DNA from: an uncultured Hyphomicrobiales bacterium
GTDB taxonomy: Bacteria > Pseudomonadota > Alphaproteobacteria > Rhizobiales > Beijerinckiaceae
Direction of reading: 5' to 3'
Length of the DNA: 38,431 nucleotides
Assembly: GCA_903877935.1 (NCBI GenBank)
Contig: CAIRGA010000198.1
Location: 1 to 38,431 of the forward strand
Position 1 is the first letter of the stretch. Every line of letters starts with the position of its first letter. Below, piece after piece: positions 28,973 to 37,498 of this stretch. A program made the translations under genes and the position numbers. Under the pieces are notes generated by a model. That model did no database searches and had not been told where the DNA came from. It saw nothing but the letters and a program-made list of their open reading frames with translations.

Positions 28973-29730
28973 TGCCCCGCTATAAAATGATCGTTGAATA
29001 TGACGGAACCGGCTTTCACGGTTGGCAACACCAACGTGACGGCAACACCGTGCAAGAATCGATAGAAACAGCGATTACGACCTTCTCCGGCGAAATCCGC
29101 CGCGTTCAAGCGGCAGGGCGGACTGATTCAGGTGTCCACGCGACGCACCAAGTTATCCATGTCGATCTCGAAACCGATTGGCCTAAAGATACGGTGCGTG
29201 ATGCGCTGAATGCGCATCTCAAAGGGCAAGGTGTTGCTATTCTTGAGACAAGGCGCGTGGCGGATAGTTTTGATGCAAGAATGTCCGCCCGTAAACGCCA
29301 TTATGTTTACCGCATTACCAATAGGCGCGCGCCGGTCGTGATTGATAAACATCGCTCTTGGCACGTTAAGTGGAAAATTGACCCCGCGCTTATGCAACAA
29401 GGTGCTGATCAACTCATCGGCAAACATGATTTTACAACTTTTCGTGCAGCGGAATGTCAGGCAGCAAGCCCTCTAAAAACGCTTGATCGGTTGGATGTTG
29501 TGGCCAATGGTGAGGATATTCGCGTATATGCTTCCGCTCGCTCCTTTCTTCATCATCAAGTGCGCTCGATGGTTGGTTCATTAATTTTGGTAGCGACAGA
29601 AAAATGGACGCCGAAAGAGTTGCGTGATGCGCTTGATGCTTGCGACCGCTCCCGATGCGGACCCATGGCACCGCCCGATGGGCTATATTTGATGGGTGTT
29701 GATTATGAGGGTGCCGATGCCGAAATCTGA
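28972..29730 (+). CDS. truA: tRNA pseudouridine(38-40) synthase TruA
   Basis: TruA converts uridines 38-40 of the tRNA anticodon arm to pseudouridine. The 252-residue protein carries the catalytic aspartate in GRTDSGVHA (Asp52) and the C-terminal SFLHHQVRSMVG motif. The ATG overlaps the fmt stop by one base. The 3' end overlaps cobS by 14 bases. Confidence 0.96.
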   Translation: MPRYKMIVEYDGTGFHGWQHQRDGNTVQESIETAITTFSGEIRRVQAAGRTDSGVHATHQVIHVDLETDWPKDTVRDALNAHLKGQGVAILETRRVADSFDARMSARKRHYVYRITNRRAPVVIDKHRSWHVKWKIDPALMQQGADQLIGKHDFTTFRAAECQAASPLKTLDRLDVVANGEDIRVYASARSFLHHQVRSMVGSLILVATEKWTPKELRDALDACDRSRCGPMAPPDGLYLMGVDYEGADAEI

Positions 29731-30526
29731 TCCCGGAATAATCGCGCGCACGGCGGTAACCTTAGCCCAATGTGTGCGATTTTATTCGCGCATTCCTGTA
29801 CCAAAGCTACCCTTCGAGACGGACCCGCATGGTGCGCCTGATTTTAGTATTGTGCCGCGTGTCTTGCCACTCGCCGGTTTCGTGATCGGTTTACCTTCGG
29901 CCTTCACCGTTTTAACTGCGGCTGCCCTTGGGATGGGAGGCTTACTGACCGCATCGTTGGCCATAACGGTTGCCATACTCGCAACCGGAGCCATGGCAGA
30001 AGATGGCCTTTCGGATGTGGCAGATGGATTTGGTGGTGGCCACACCATTGAGCGTCGCCTTGAAATCATGGCCGATAGTCGGCTGGGAGCATATGGCGCG
30101 GCGGCCATGGTTATGTCGCTTCTGATCCGCGTCATTGCCCTTGGTAATCTCATCGACTTTATCGGGTATGGTGCTGGCGCTGCGGCCATCATGGCTGCGG
30201 CAAGCGTGTCGCGCGTATCGGGCCTATTGCCGTTGGTGTTTTTACCATCGGCTAGACCCGGTGGAAAATCGGCAAGCGTTGGACGGCCTACCGCTGTGAC
30301 AATCTCTTTTGCGCTGATCTTATCCATCCTATTAGGGGCCGTCATTTTGTTCATTGGCGGATTTCACGCGCGCGGAATTGCCTTGGCACTAATCCTGTCG
30401 CTTTTTGCCGCTCTTCCTATGATTGCTCTGGCCCAACGCATGATTGGTGGGCAGACAGGTGATGTCGCAGGCGCCACACAACAGGTCGCGGAGATTGTGT
30501 TTCTTATTACCCTTTTTGTGGCATAA
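29717..30526 (+). CDS. cobS: Adenosylcobinamide-GDP ribazoletransferase CobS
   Basis: CobS joins adenosylcobinamide-GDP and alpha-ribazole (phosphate) in the last step of cobalamin assembly at the inner membrane. The protein (about 269 residues) is hydrophobic with several membrane helices and contains the family motif [14 protein letters not shown] followed by [20 protein letters not shown] 5 bases before ATG 29717 decides the start over GTG 29696 and ATG 29705. No other cobalamin genes are nearby, so it is isolated from its pathway. The DUF1289 gene follows closely. Confidence 0.92.
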   Translation: MPKSDPGIIARTAVTLAQCVRFYSRIPVPKLPFETDPHGAPDFSIVPRVLPLAGFVIGLPSAFTVLTAAALGMGGLLTASLAITVAILATGAMAEDGLSDVADGFGGGHTIERRLEIMADSRLGAYGAAAMVMSLLIRVIALGNLIDFIGYGAGAAAIMAAASVSRVSGLLPLVFLPSARPGGKSASVGRPTAVTISFALILSILLGAVILFIGGFHARGIALALILSLFAALPMIALAQRMIGGQTGDVAGATQQVAEIVFLITLFVA

Positions 30527-30533
30527 GGTGATC

Positions 30534-30767
30534 ATGAACGTTTCCACGCCCTGCATCAAAACATGTGTCATCGATCAAGTAACCGGCTTTTGTATCGGTT
30601 GCGGCCGCACGGGTGCCGAGATTTCACAATGGCCTTTTATGCCGGAACACGAACGAATTTCGGTCATGGCAACGCTTGCTGATCGCCTAAAAGGCATGTC
30701 GAGCCGTACGGCTCGCGGCGGCAGAACGCGGGAGCGGGTTAGGCAGCGAGGCTCCATAGGAACCTGA
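30534..30767 (+). CDS. DUF1289 small cysteine-rich protein
   Basis: A 77-residue protein beginning [21 protein letters not shown] and continuing [10 protein letters not shown], the CxxxC...CxGCxRTxxEIxxW pattern of DUF1289; the four cysteines could bind a metal. The C-terminus is arginine-rich. AAGGTG just before ATG 30534 supports this start, 7 bases after cobS. The last 29 bases overlap the 3' end of the convergent TauE/SafE gene. Function unknown. Confidence 0.88.
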   Translation: MNVSTPCIKTCVIDQVTGFCIGCGRTGAEISQWPFMPEHERISVMATLADRLKGMSSRTARGGRTRERVRQRGSIGT

Positions 30768-31572
30768 GGATTACGGCCAATAAAAAGATGCCAAATCCTA
30801 ATTCAAGCTGCCGCTTCGGTAATCGATGCGCCAGATTAACGCCAAGCTTCACCGTCAGCATGCTCATTGGCACAAACAGTGCAATGCCAATCAGCGAAAC
30901 AAAGCCCAAAGAAAACGGTGGCAAGACATCCATTTTTGGCCAGCCGGCATAGACATATCCCAACGCGCCGGGGATAGAAATCAGAATGCCGAGGCCGGAC
31001 GAGGTCGCGACTGCTTGATGGATGGGGCGGCGATACAACATCATATACACATTGCAGAGCTGACCACCACCAATCCCCATCAACGATGATAAGAGACCGA
31101 TGACCACCCCGTAAATCTTAAGTGGCCAGCCGGTCGGCATATCACCCTTGAGCACCCAGCTGTCTCGCGCAAACAACAGACGAATGCAGGTAAACGTGGC
31201 AATTCCAATAAACAGCGCCTTAAACACCATTGGCGGCGCAACGCGGGCCACCAGCGTGCCTGCCAAAACGCCTAAAACAACCGGCACGGCCCAGGCTTTG
31301 AGCAAATCAAGATCGACAGCTCCTTTGGCATAATGCGCACGAAACGATCGGATCGACGTTGGAATAATAATCGCTAGCGATGAGCCAATGGCTAATGGCA
31401 TGCGCACATCTTCCACAACACCGGTTGCGCGAAAGAGTTCGTACAGAACAGGAACGATCAGAATCCCACCGCCGACGCCAAAGACACCTGCCAAAATTCC
31501 TGTCGCAGCACCGGCGGCTAATAAGCCTGCAATGAGAAAAAGGAGATCATTCACGGCGAAGGCATCAAACAT
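30739..31572 (-). CDS. TauE/SafE family (sulfite/anion exporter-like) permease
   Basis: A 277-residue membrane protein with about eight helices. The two glycine-rich repeats [15 protein letters not shown] and [15 protein letters not shown], one in each half, are the signature of the TauE/SafE (COG0730) family, whose members are proposed to move sulfite, sulfoacetate or other small sulfur or organic anions. The substrate is not predictable. A TTG five codons upstream is less likely than ATG 31572. It starts 23 bases after dusA, so it may be the last gene of that unit. Confidence 0.88.
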   Translation of the reverse strand: MFDAFAVNDLLFLIAGLLAAGAATGILAGVFGVGGGILIVPVLYELFRATGVVEDVRMPLAIGSSLAIIIPTSIRSFRAHYAKGAVDLDLLKAWAVPVVLGVLAGTLVARVAPPMVFKALFIGIATFTCIRLLFARDSWVLKGDMPTGWPLKIYGVVIGLLSSLMGIGGGQLCNVYMMLYRRPIHQAVATSSGLGILISIPGALGYVYAGWPKMDVLPPFSLGFVSLIGIALFVPMSMLTVKLGVNLAHRLPKRQLELGFGIFLLAVILRFLWSLAA

Positions 31573-31595
31573 TGGGGAAACTTTCAAATGTGGGA

Positions 31596-32585
31596 TCAGG
31601 CTGCATGGTCAACAGTACGATCGACATGAGCAATCGCATCGCGAAGAACGTCCAGATTTGCACCACGTTTAACACCCTCTGTCGCAAGATGTCGACGAAA
31701 TGCCCGCGCGCCTGGACGGCCTTGAAATAGACCGAGGAGATGGCGTGTCATCGTATGCAAAGCCGTTCCTTCGACCAAGCGGGCTTCAATATAGGGATAG
31801 AAGGCTTCAAGGGCCGCGTAAGCATCGGATATCGGGGCGGGACTATGATAAAGCTCCGGATCCACCTTCAGTAACATTTCTGGATTGTGGTAGGCTTCAC
31901 GCCCGATCATGACACCATCGACATGTTTAAGGTGGGTTTGAATATCAGCAAATGTAACAATGCCGCCGTTGATTGCAATCGGGTAATCACCAAGCCGCTT
32001 TTTGAGTGCATAAACGAGCGAATAATCGAGCGGTGGGACTTCCCGGTTTTCTTTCGGTGACAAACCTTTCAGCCATGCTTTACGCGCATGAACCGTAATG
32101 GAATCCGCACCCGCAGTGATTACCGCATCGGCTAGCGCATTAAGTGCCACTTCTGGATCTTGATCGTCGACGCCAATACGGCATTTAACCGAGACCGGAA
32201 TCGAAACAGCAGCCTTCATCACGGCTATGCATTCGGCGACCAGATGAGGCTCTAGCATCAAGCAAGCGCCGAAACGGCCTTCTTGCACGCGATCAGATGG
32301 GCAACCCACATTAAGATTGATTTCTTGATAGCCATAGTCGGCAACAATTTTTGCTGACTCTGCCAATTCAGCGGGATTTGACCCGCCAAGCTGCGCAATA
32401 ACAGGATGTTCAGCTGCATCGAAGCCTAACAGCCTATCCCGTACACCATGTTTAATGGCTGCAGACGTTACCATTTCTGTATAAAGCACCGCATGACGCG
32501 TGAAGAGGCGATGGAAAAACCGGCAATGCCGGTCCGTCCAATCCATCATTGGGGCAACCGTGAAACGCGGAAAACTTGACTGCAT
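31596..32585 (-). CDS. dusA: tRNA-dihydrouridine(20/20a) synthase DusA
   Basis: DusA is an FMN enzyme that reduces uridines 20/20a in the tRNA D-loop. The roughly 329-residue protein has the N-terminal VAPMMDWTDRHCR, the catalytic cysteine in NVGCPSDRVQ (Cys95), GRFGACLM, and the DusA-type RKAWLKGLSPKENR. Its start lies about 10 bases after the ABC ATPase stop; a GTG directly before the ATG is also possible. It is part of the Nudix-ABC-dusA minus-strand unit. Confidence 0.95.
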   Translation of the reverse strand: MQSSFPRFTVAPMMDWTDRHCRFFHRLFTRHAVLYTEMVTSAAIKHGVRDRLLGFDAAEHPVIAQLGGSNPAELAESAKIVADYGYQEINLNVGCPSDRVQEGRFGACLMLEPHLVAECIAVMKAAVSIPVSVKCRIGVDDQDPEVALNALADAVITAGADSITVHARKAWLKGLSPKENREVPPLDYSLVYALKKRLGDYPIAINGGIVTFADIQTHLKHVDGVMIGREAYHNPEMLLKVDPELYHSPAPISDAYAALEAFYPYIEARLVEGTALHTMTRHLLGLFQGRPGARAFRRHLATEGVKRGANLDVLRDAIAHVDRTVDHAA

Positions 32586-32595
32586 CACCGGGTTT

Positions 32596-34128
32596 CTAAC
32601 CTTCCGAGGCGCGCGGTGTAAAGACTTTATGGTTCAGTGATGGAGAGGCCGCAACCAAAGAGCGCGTATAGGCATGCTTTGGCTCTGCTAAGACTTTTGC
32701 GGTCGGCCCCTGCTCTATCACCTTACCGTCCTTCATTACCAATAGATGGTCTGCAACACGGCGGGCCACGCCCAAATCATGGGTAATGAAAACCATAGCG
32801 AGGCCGTGGTAACGCCGGAGCCCATCAAGCAGATCAAGAATTTGCGAGCGGACGCTAATGTCAAGCGCGGAGACAGGTTCATCAAGAACCACAATATCGG
32901 GCTTGATAATGATTGCGCGTGCGATGGCGGCACGTTGCGCTTGGCCACCCGAGACTTCGTGCGGGTAACGCCCCGCAAAACTCGCGTCGAGACCGACCTC
33001 TTGCAATGCTTGGACGATACGCTGCGTTCGCGTTGCAGGGGCCAATTGCTCTCGGTGGAGTGGCTCGGCAATAGACTGACCCAGCGTCCACCTTGGATTG
33101 AGCGAGCCTGAAGGATCTTGAAACACCATCTGCACAGGACATGGCAATTTAATCGCTTCGATCCGTCCAGCGCATGGTTTTGAAAGCCCTGCGATTATCC
33201 TTGCTAAGGTTGACTTGCCTGAACCCGATTGGCCAACAATGCCTAGGCATTCACCGCGATGCAAAACGAACGACACATTTTCAACCGCGCGTTTATCACG
33301 GTAAGAAAATGAGAGACTATGCCCACGCAAAGCGACTTCACCGCTTTTTATTTCGGCCCGCGAGTCCTGCAGCTCTATGCTTGCAAAGAGCCCTGCTAAT
33401 CGCGGCGAACGATGTGGAGTAATATCCTGTATGCCCACGGATTCAATGATCTTACCTGTTTCAATGAGAGCAATATGATCGGCAATCGTCGCAATGGCTG
33501 GAAGATCATGACTTACAAGTAAAATTGCCATGCCATCTTCGCGCGCAAGTTTGCGAAGCAAATTCAAAATTGCCGCTTCGGTTGTAACATCCAAAGCGGT
33601 GGTTGGTTCATCTGCAAGAAGCAACTTTGGCGATAGGGTAATGGCAGCAGCAATCATAGCACGTTGCCGTTGTCCGCCAGAAATTTCATGCGGATAACGA
33701 CTAAACGCATCAATATCGTTAGGAAACTCTGCGCGGTTTAACGCTCGCTGTGCCTCAATACGAGCGGTCTTGCGATCAAGCCCAAGATGCCACCGAAGCG
33801 GCTCAGCAACGTGATCGCCAATTGTCATTAAGGGATCAAAAGCTGCTGCTGAATCTTGAAAGACGATACCGATATCGCGACCCCGTATTTGGCCAAGCTT
33901 TTTATCGCCAAGCGAGAGCAGCGATAAGCCATCAAGCATAATTGTTCCGGTTATTTCCGCTCCCCTCGGGGGTAAGCCAATGATTGAGCGAGCGGTTAAC
34001 GACTTTCCCGAGCCAGAAGCGCCGACAAGGCCCACTATTTTTCCGGGCTCCAAAATTAAATTAAGACCATCGATGAGGCGACGACTGTCGAGCGTCAATG
34101 AGAGGTCGGTGATGTCGAGGAGCGCCAT
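32596..34128 (-). CDS. Fused double ATPase of a peptide-type ABC importer (DppDF/YejF-like)
   Basis: A 510-residue protein with two complete ABC nucleotide-binding domains in tandem, as in YejF or GsiA. The first has Walker A GASGSGKSL, signature ISGGQRQRA and Walker B LLLADEPTTALD. The second has GQSGSGKST, VSGGQAQRA and IVVLDEPVSALD. It powers import of oligopeptides, opines or similar compounds through the two permeases encoded just upstream. It starts 2 bases after the second permease gene. No substrate-binding protein is encoded in the window, so specificity is unknown. Confidence 0.93.
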   Translation of the reverse strand: MALLDITDLSLTLDSRRLIDGLNLILEPGKIVGLVGASGSGKSLTARSIIGLPPRGAEITGTIMLDGLSLLSLGDKKLGQIRGRDIGIVFQDSAAAFDPLMTIGDHVAEPLRWHLGLDRKTARIEAQRALNRAEFPNDIDAFSRYPHEISGGQRQRAMIAAAITLSPKLLLADEPTTALDVTTEAAILNLLRKLAREDGMAILLVSHDLPAIATIADHIALIETGKIIESVGIQDITPHRSPRLAGLFASIELQDSRAEIKSGEVALRGHSLSFSYRDKRAVENVSFVLHRGECLGIVGQSGSGKSTLARIIAGLSKPCAGRIEAIKLPCPVQMVFQDPSGSLNPRWTLGQSIAEPLHREQLAPATRTQRIVQALQEVGLDASFAGRYPHEVSGGQAQRAAIARAIIIKPDIVVLDEPVSALDISVRSQILDLLDGLRRYHGLAMVFITHDLGVARRVADHLLVMKDGKVIEQGPTAKVLAEPKHAYTRSLVAASPSLNHKVFTPRASEG

Positions 34129-34130
34129 GA

Positions 34131-34955
34131 TCAGCCCCGCCCCTTTCGAGGATCAATCCATTCGCTCAATGCATCGCCAAGCAAAGTAAAGCCAAGCACT
34201 GCTAGAACAATTGCAAATCCGGGAACAAGCACCAAGCGAGGAGCGATGCCGATGAGCGTTTGCGCCTCATTCAACATACGACCCCAGCTCGGCATAGGCG
34301 GCGTAACGCCTAGACCAATATAAGAAAGCCCCGCTTCTGCCAAAATGCCCAGCCCTAATTGAATAGTAGCTTGTACGATGATCGTACCCAAAATCAGCGG
34401 CAAGACATGAAGCATCGCAATGCTAAGATCCTTGCGCCCCGTCAAACGCGAGGCCTTAATAAAATCGAGAGTCCATATCGATTGCGATCGATTAAAGGTC
34501 ACGCGGGCAAAGACGGGAATATTAAAAATACCAATCGCAAGGATTGCATTTTGAATCCCTGATCCGACGGTATCGTGTAGTAATATTGCGGTCACCAACG
34601 CCGGAAACGCAAAGATAAAATCGTTAGCTCGCATAATAACTTGGCTGAACCAATTCTCACGCGCAGATGCTACTATACCCATCGGGACTCCGATACCTAC
34701 CCCGATTGTAACAGCACCGATCGCTACAAGGAGCGAAGCGATGGTGCCGCGCATCGTAAGTCCCAAAAGGTCTCTGCCTATTTGATCGGTTCCAAGCCAA
34801 TGTTCAAACGATGGTGCCCGCATCCTTTCAGCAACACGAATGGTTGTTGGATCAGACATCCAGGGCATCATCGATAATAACGCAATGCAAATAAAAGAGG
34901 CGATGATCGCTAAACCAATCCAAAGGCCTCGATGATAGGCGCTAGGTCGGTTCAT
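34131..34955 (-). CDS. ABC transporter permease, DppC-like
   Basis: A 274-residue inner-membrane protein with about six helices. It opens with the OppC-type N-terminal helix and the segment FEHWLGTDQIGRDLLGLTMRG, characteristic of DppC/OppC/YejE permeases. The coupling region LTGRKDLSIAMLHVLPLI resembles the EAA loop that contacts the ATPase. Its ATG overlaps the stop of the upstream permease by four bases. It forms the channel with the DppB-like protein. Confidence 0.92.
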   Translation of the reverse strand: MNRPSAYHRGLWIGLAIIASFICIALLSMMPWMSDPTTIRVAERMRAPSFEHWLGTDQIGRDLLGLTMRGTIASLLVAIGAVTIGVGIGVPMGIVASARENWFSQVIMRANDFIFAFPALVTAILLHDTVGSGIQNAILAIGIFNIPVFARVTFNRSQSIWTLDFIKASRLTGRKDLSIAMLHVLPLILGTIIVQATIQLGLGILAEAGLSYIGLGVTPPMPSWGRMLNEAQTLIGIAPRLVLVPGFAIVLAVLGFTLLGDALSEWIDPRKGRG

Positions 34956-35896
34956 AGCCTACGCCTTAAACGCGGATCAATCGCCAGCGCCGCAAGATCA
35001 ACAAGAAACGTTACAATGATTACACTGGCAATCAGAAGCATAGACGCACCGCTTACCACCGCAAGATCGCGCTGATTAACGGCCTGGAAAATCAGACGAC
35101 CAAGGCCGGGCAAATAAAACACATTTTCGATAATAATCGTGCCTGCTAACAAAAAAGAAAACTGTAAACCCATAATCGAGAGAACCGGAATCAATGCGTT
35201 GGGTAGAGCGTGTCGATAAAGAGCAGCGTTTTCAGAAAGGCCGCGGGCCCGCGCAGCTATCATATAGGTGTCGTCGAGATTTTCGAGTAATGCCGAACGG
35301 GTAACTCGGGCTAAGATCGCGGCTTGAGGTGCAGCAAGCGCAATCGCCGGTAAAATCAAAGAGCGAACGGCACCCCCGCCATTGTTCCATCCTGAAAAGC
35401 CTCCGGCGGGAAGCCAATGGAGAGTGATAGCGAAAATAAACACCAGTAACATTGCTAGCCAAAAATTCGGGATGGCAAGTAAGAGCTGTGTCTTCATTCG
35501 GATCGCACGATCCAGCCAATTATCATTGTTCATCGCCGCCAAAATACCGCCGGGAATACCAAATAGAACAGCCAAAAGAAGAGATGCGATAGCCAATGGT
35601 AAACTTACCGGTAAGCGCTCTCCAATCAATGCAGCAACGGGTATATGATAAGTATGGCTTGTCCCTAAATTGCCAACGAGCATTCCGCTAATCCATTGTA
35701 AAAATTGAGCGGGTAGAGGCTGATCAAGTCCCAATTCGTGACGAAGCGCAAAAAGCGTGTCCGGACGTGCATCAGTCCCGAGGATCAGCTGCGCTGGATC
35801 GCCCGGGAGAATTTCTAACATAGCGAAGATCAGCACGCTCGCCACTGCAAGTGTGGCAAGCAAGCCAACCAATCGTCGAATGATCAAGATCAACAT
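34952..35896 (-). CDS. ABC transporter permease, DppB-like
   Basis: A 314-residue inner-membrane permease. The N-terminal helix is followed by EILPGDPAQLILGTDA and the RHELGLDQPLPAQFLQW segment, which are hallmarks of DppB/OppB. The EAA-type loop is ARARGLSENAALYRHALPNALIPV. It is the first transporter gene after the Nudix gene (9-base gap) and overlaps the DppC-like gene by four bases. The expected periplasmic binding protein gene, usually first in such operons, is absent. Confidence 0.92.
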   Translation of the reverse strand: MLILIIRRLVGLLATLAVASVLIFAMLEILPGDPAQLILGTDARPDTLFALRHELGLDQPLPAQFLQWISGMLVGNLGTSHTYHIPVAALIGERLPVSLPLAIASLLLAVLFGIPGGILAAMNNDNWLDRAIRMKTQLLLAIPNFWLAMLLVFIFAITLHWLPAGGFSGWNNGGGAVRSLILPAIALAAPQAAILARVTRSALLENLDDTYMIAARARGLSENAALYRHALPNALIPVLSIMGLQFSFLLAGTIIIENVFYLPGLGRLIFQAVNQRDLAVVSGASMLLIASVIIVTFLVDLAALAIDPRLRRRL

Positions 35897-35905
35897 AACA
35901 GCCGA

Positions 35906-36370
35906 TTAACGCCGTGCACGGTTCAGCTTTTCATCAGCCAGTTGCAAAATCGTTTTCAACCCTGGCTCGACAATTGCCTCGTCGGCATCCTCAAAACTGA
36001 AGGTCTGGATTTGGCGCAGTCCCTTTTCTTTGAATTCTTCAGCCCGCGATTCAATCTTTAAAAGATAGACTGAAACATTCGCCAACTCCCAATGGCCTGA
36101 GCGACGTTTCCAAAATAAATAGGATCCAATCGGACGTTTTACCATTTTTCCGATGAAGCCACCTTCTTCATAAGCCTCCATCGCCGCAGCTTCAGCCCGC
36201 GAGAGGCCCTTAATAGGATTGCCTTTTGGAATCGACCAGCGACCGGAGTCCCGCGTCGTAATCAGCGTGACTTTCCAAAGCCCCCCCGGCTCGCAGACAA
36301 CGGGCAGCGCGCCGATCTGTTTCAGCGTCGTAGGCGTAAGATCTGTTGAGGTCGGAAGAATGGGCTCCAT
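35906..36370 (-). CDS. Nudix hydrolase (diphosphoinositol-polyphosphate phosphohydrolase-like)
   Basis: About 154 residues from ATG 36370; a TTG 16 codons further up (36418) is also open. The Nudix box lies at residues 50-72 and reads GNPIKGLSRAEAAAMEAYEEGG. The metal-binding EE pair (Glu68/Glu69) and the preceding Glu65 are present, but the canonical GX5E glutamate is Leu56 and the arginine before Glu65 is Met64. WSIPKGNP before it is typical of the DIPP/MutT-like group in alphaproteobacteria. The substrate is unknown. It leads the ABC transporter unit and diverges from the exonuclease gene. Confidence 0.82.
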   Translation of the reverse strand: MEPILPTSTDLTPTTLKQIGALPVVCEPGGLWKVTLITTRDSGRWSIPKGNPIKGLSRAEAAAMEAYEEGGFIGKMVKRPIGSYLFWKRRSGHWELANVSVYLLKIESRAEEFKEKGLRQIQTFSFEDADEAIVEPGLKTILQLADEKLNRARR

Positions 36371-36472
36371 CCGACAATCCGAATCCAATTTGCCCCACGG
36401 GTCAACTGTTGATTGCAATTTTTATACATAAGAAACTTCCAGCAACCCACTTATCTGCGATAGACTGCTCAA

Positions 36473-37498
36473 ATGCGGCCTTCTGATCTCCTTATTCCCC
36501 TTCCGGCCGGCCTTTATTGCCCGCCTGCTGATCTTTATATTGATCCGGTGCGCCCGGTGGATCGTGCTCTGATCACTCACGGCCATTCAGACCATGCGAG
36601 GGCTGGGCATGGCTCGGTTCTGGCGACCCAGGATACGCTTGGTATTATGGGCATTCGCTATGGCGAGCCTTTCGCGAGAGCGACGCAAGCAGCTCAATTG
36701 GGTGAGCCCATTACGATAAGCGGTGTGCAGTTTAGCTTTCATCCTGCTGGCCATGTTTTAGGTTCGGCACAAATTACGGTCGAGGCGAACGGTTTAAAGA
36801 TTGTCGTTTCTGGCGATTATAAACGAGCGTCGGACCCAACCTGCCTACCCTTTGAACCACAGCGCTGCGATGTCTTCATTACCGAAGCAACCTTTGGCTT
36901 GCCGGTTTTTACCCATCCGGATACGGCGCATGAAGTTCAAAAACTGCTTCGATCCGTTGGACTATTCCCAGAACGGGCGCATTTGGTTGGTGCCTACTCC
37001 CTTGGCAAGGCTCAACGCGTCATCGCGCTTATTCGGCAAGCAGGTTATAGCGCGCCGATTTATCTTCATGGCGCCTTGGAAAAACTAACGGCCTATTATG
37101 TAGCCCGAGGTGCGCAACTTGGTTTGCTCAAGCCGGTTGCCGGTGCCCCTAAAGCAGAGTTGGAAGGCGCGATTATTCTCTGCCCTCCAAGCTCTATTCA
37201 AGATCTGTGGGCGAGAAAATTTCCAGACCCTGTTACCTGTTTTGCGTCCGGCTGGATGCGAATCCGTGCAAGAGCGCGACAGCGAGGCGTCGAATTACCT
37301 TTGGTGGTTTCAGATCACGCCGATTGGCCCGACTTACAACGAACAATCCGTGAAACAGGCGCGTCGGAAATCTGGGTTACACATGGCCAAGAAGATGCTC
37401 TCGTGCATTGGTCGCAAAGCATCGGACTTAATGCCAAGCCGTTAAATATGGTGGGCTATGGTGATGAGGGAGAAAGTGACGCGGAGCCTATCGCCTGA
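36473..37498 (+). CDS. Ligase-associated DNA exonuclease (metallo-beta-lactamase fold)
   Basis: A 341-residue metallo-beta-lactamase/beta-CASP protein with the zinc motif HGHSDH (residues 36-41), the further ligand in HPAGHVLGSA and the aspartate of VVSGDYKR. This combination, next to an ATP-dependent DNA ligase gene, is the known ligase-associated (mRNA 3'-end-processing-factor-like) exonuclease, thought to take part in a DNA end-repair pathway with the ligase and often a Lhr-type helicase. The stop overlaps the ligase ATG by one base. Confidence 0.92.
   Translation: MRPSDLLIPLPAGLYCPPADLYIDPVRPVDRALITHGHSDHARAGHGSVLATQDTLGIMGIRYGEPFARATQAAQLGEPITISGVQFSFHPAGHVLGSAQITVEANGLKIVVSGDYKRASDPTCLPFEPQRCDVFITEATFGLPVFTHPDTAHEVQKLLRSVGLFPERAHLVGAYSLGKAQRVIALIRQAGYSAPIYLHGALEKLTAYYVARGAQLGLLKPVAGAPKAELEGAIILCPPSSIQDLWARKFPDPVTCFASGWMRIRARARQRGVELPLVVSDHADWPDLQRTIRETGASEIWVTHGQEDALVHWSQSIGLNAKPLNMVGYGDEGESDAEPIA

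Noticed and set aside
29782-30354. 190-codon minus-strand frame opposite cobS
   Set aside because: CobS motifs are intact on the plus strand; the antisense frame is low-complexity and explained by codon bias.
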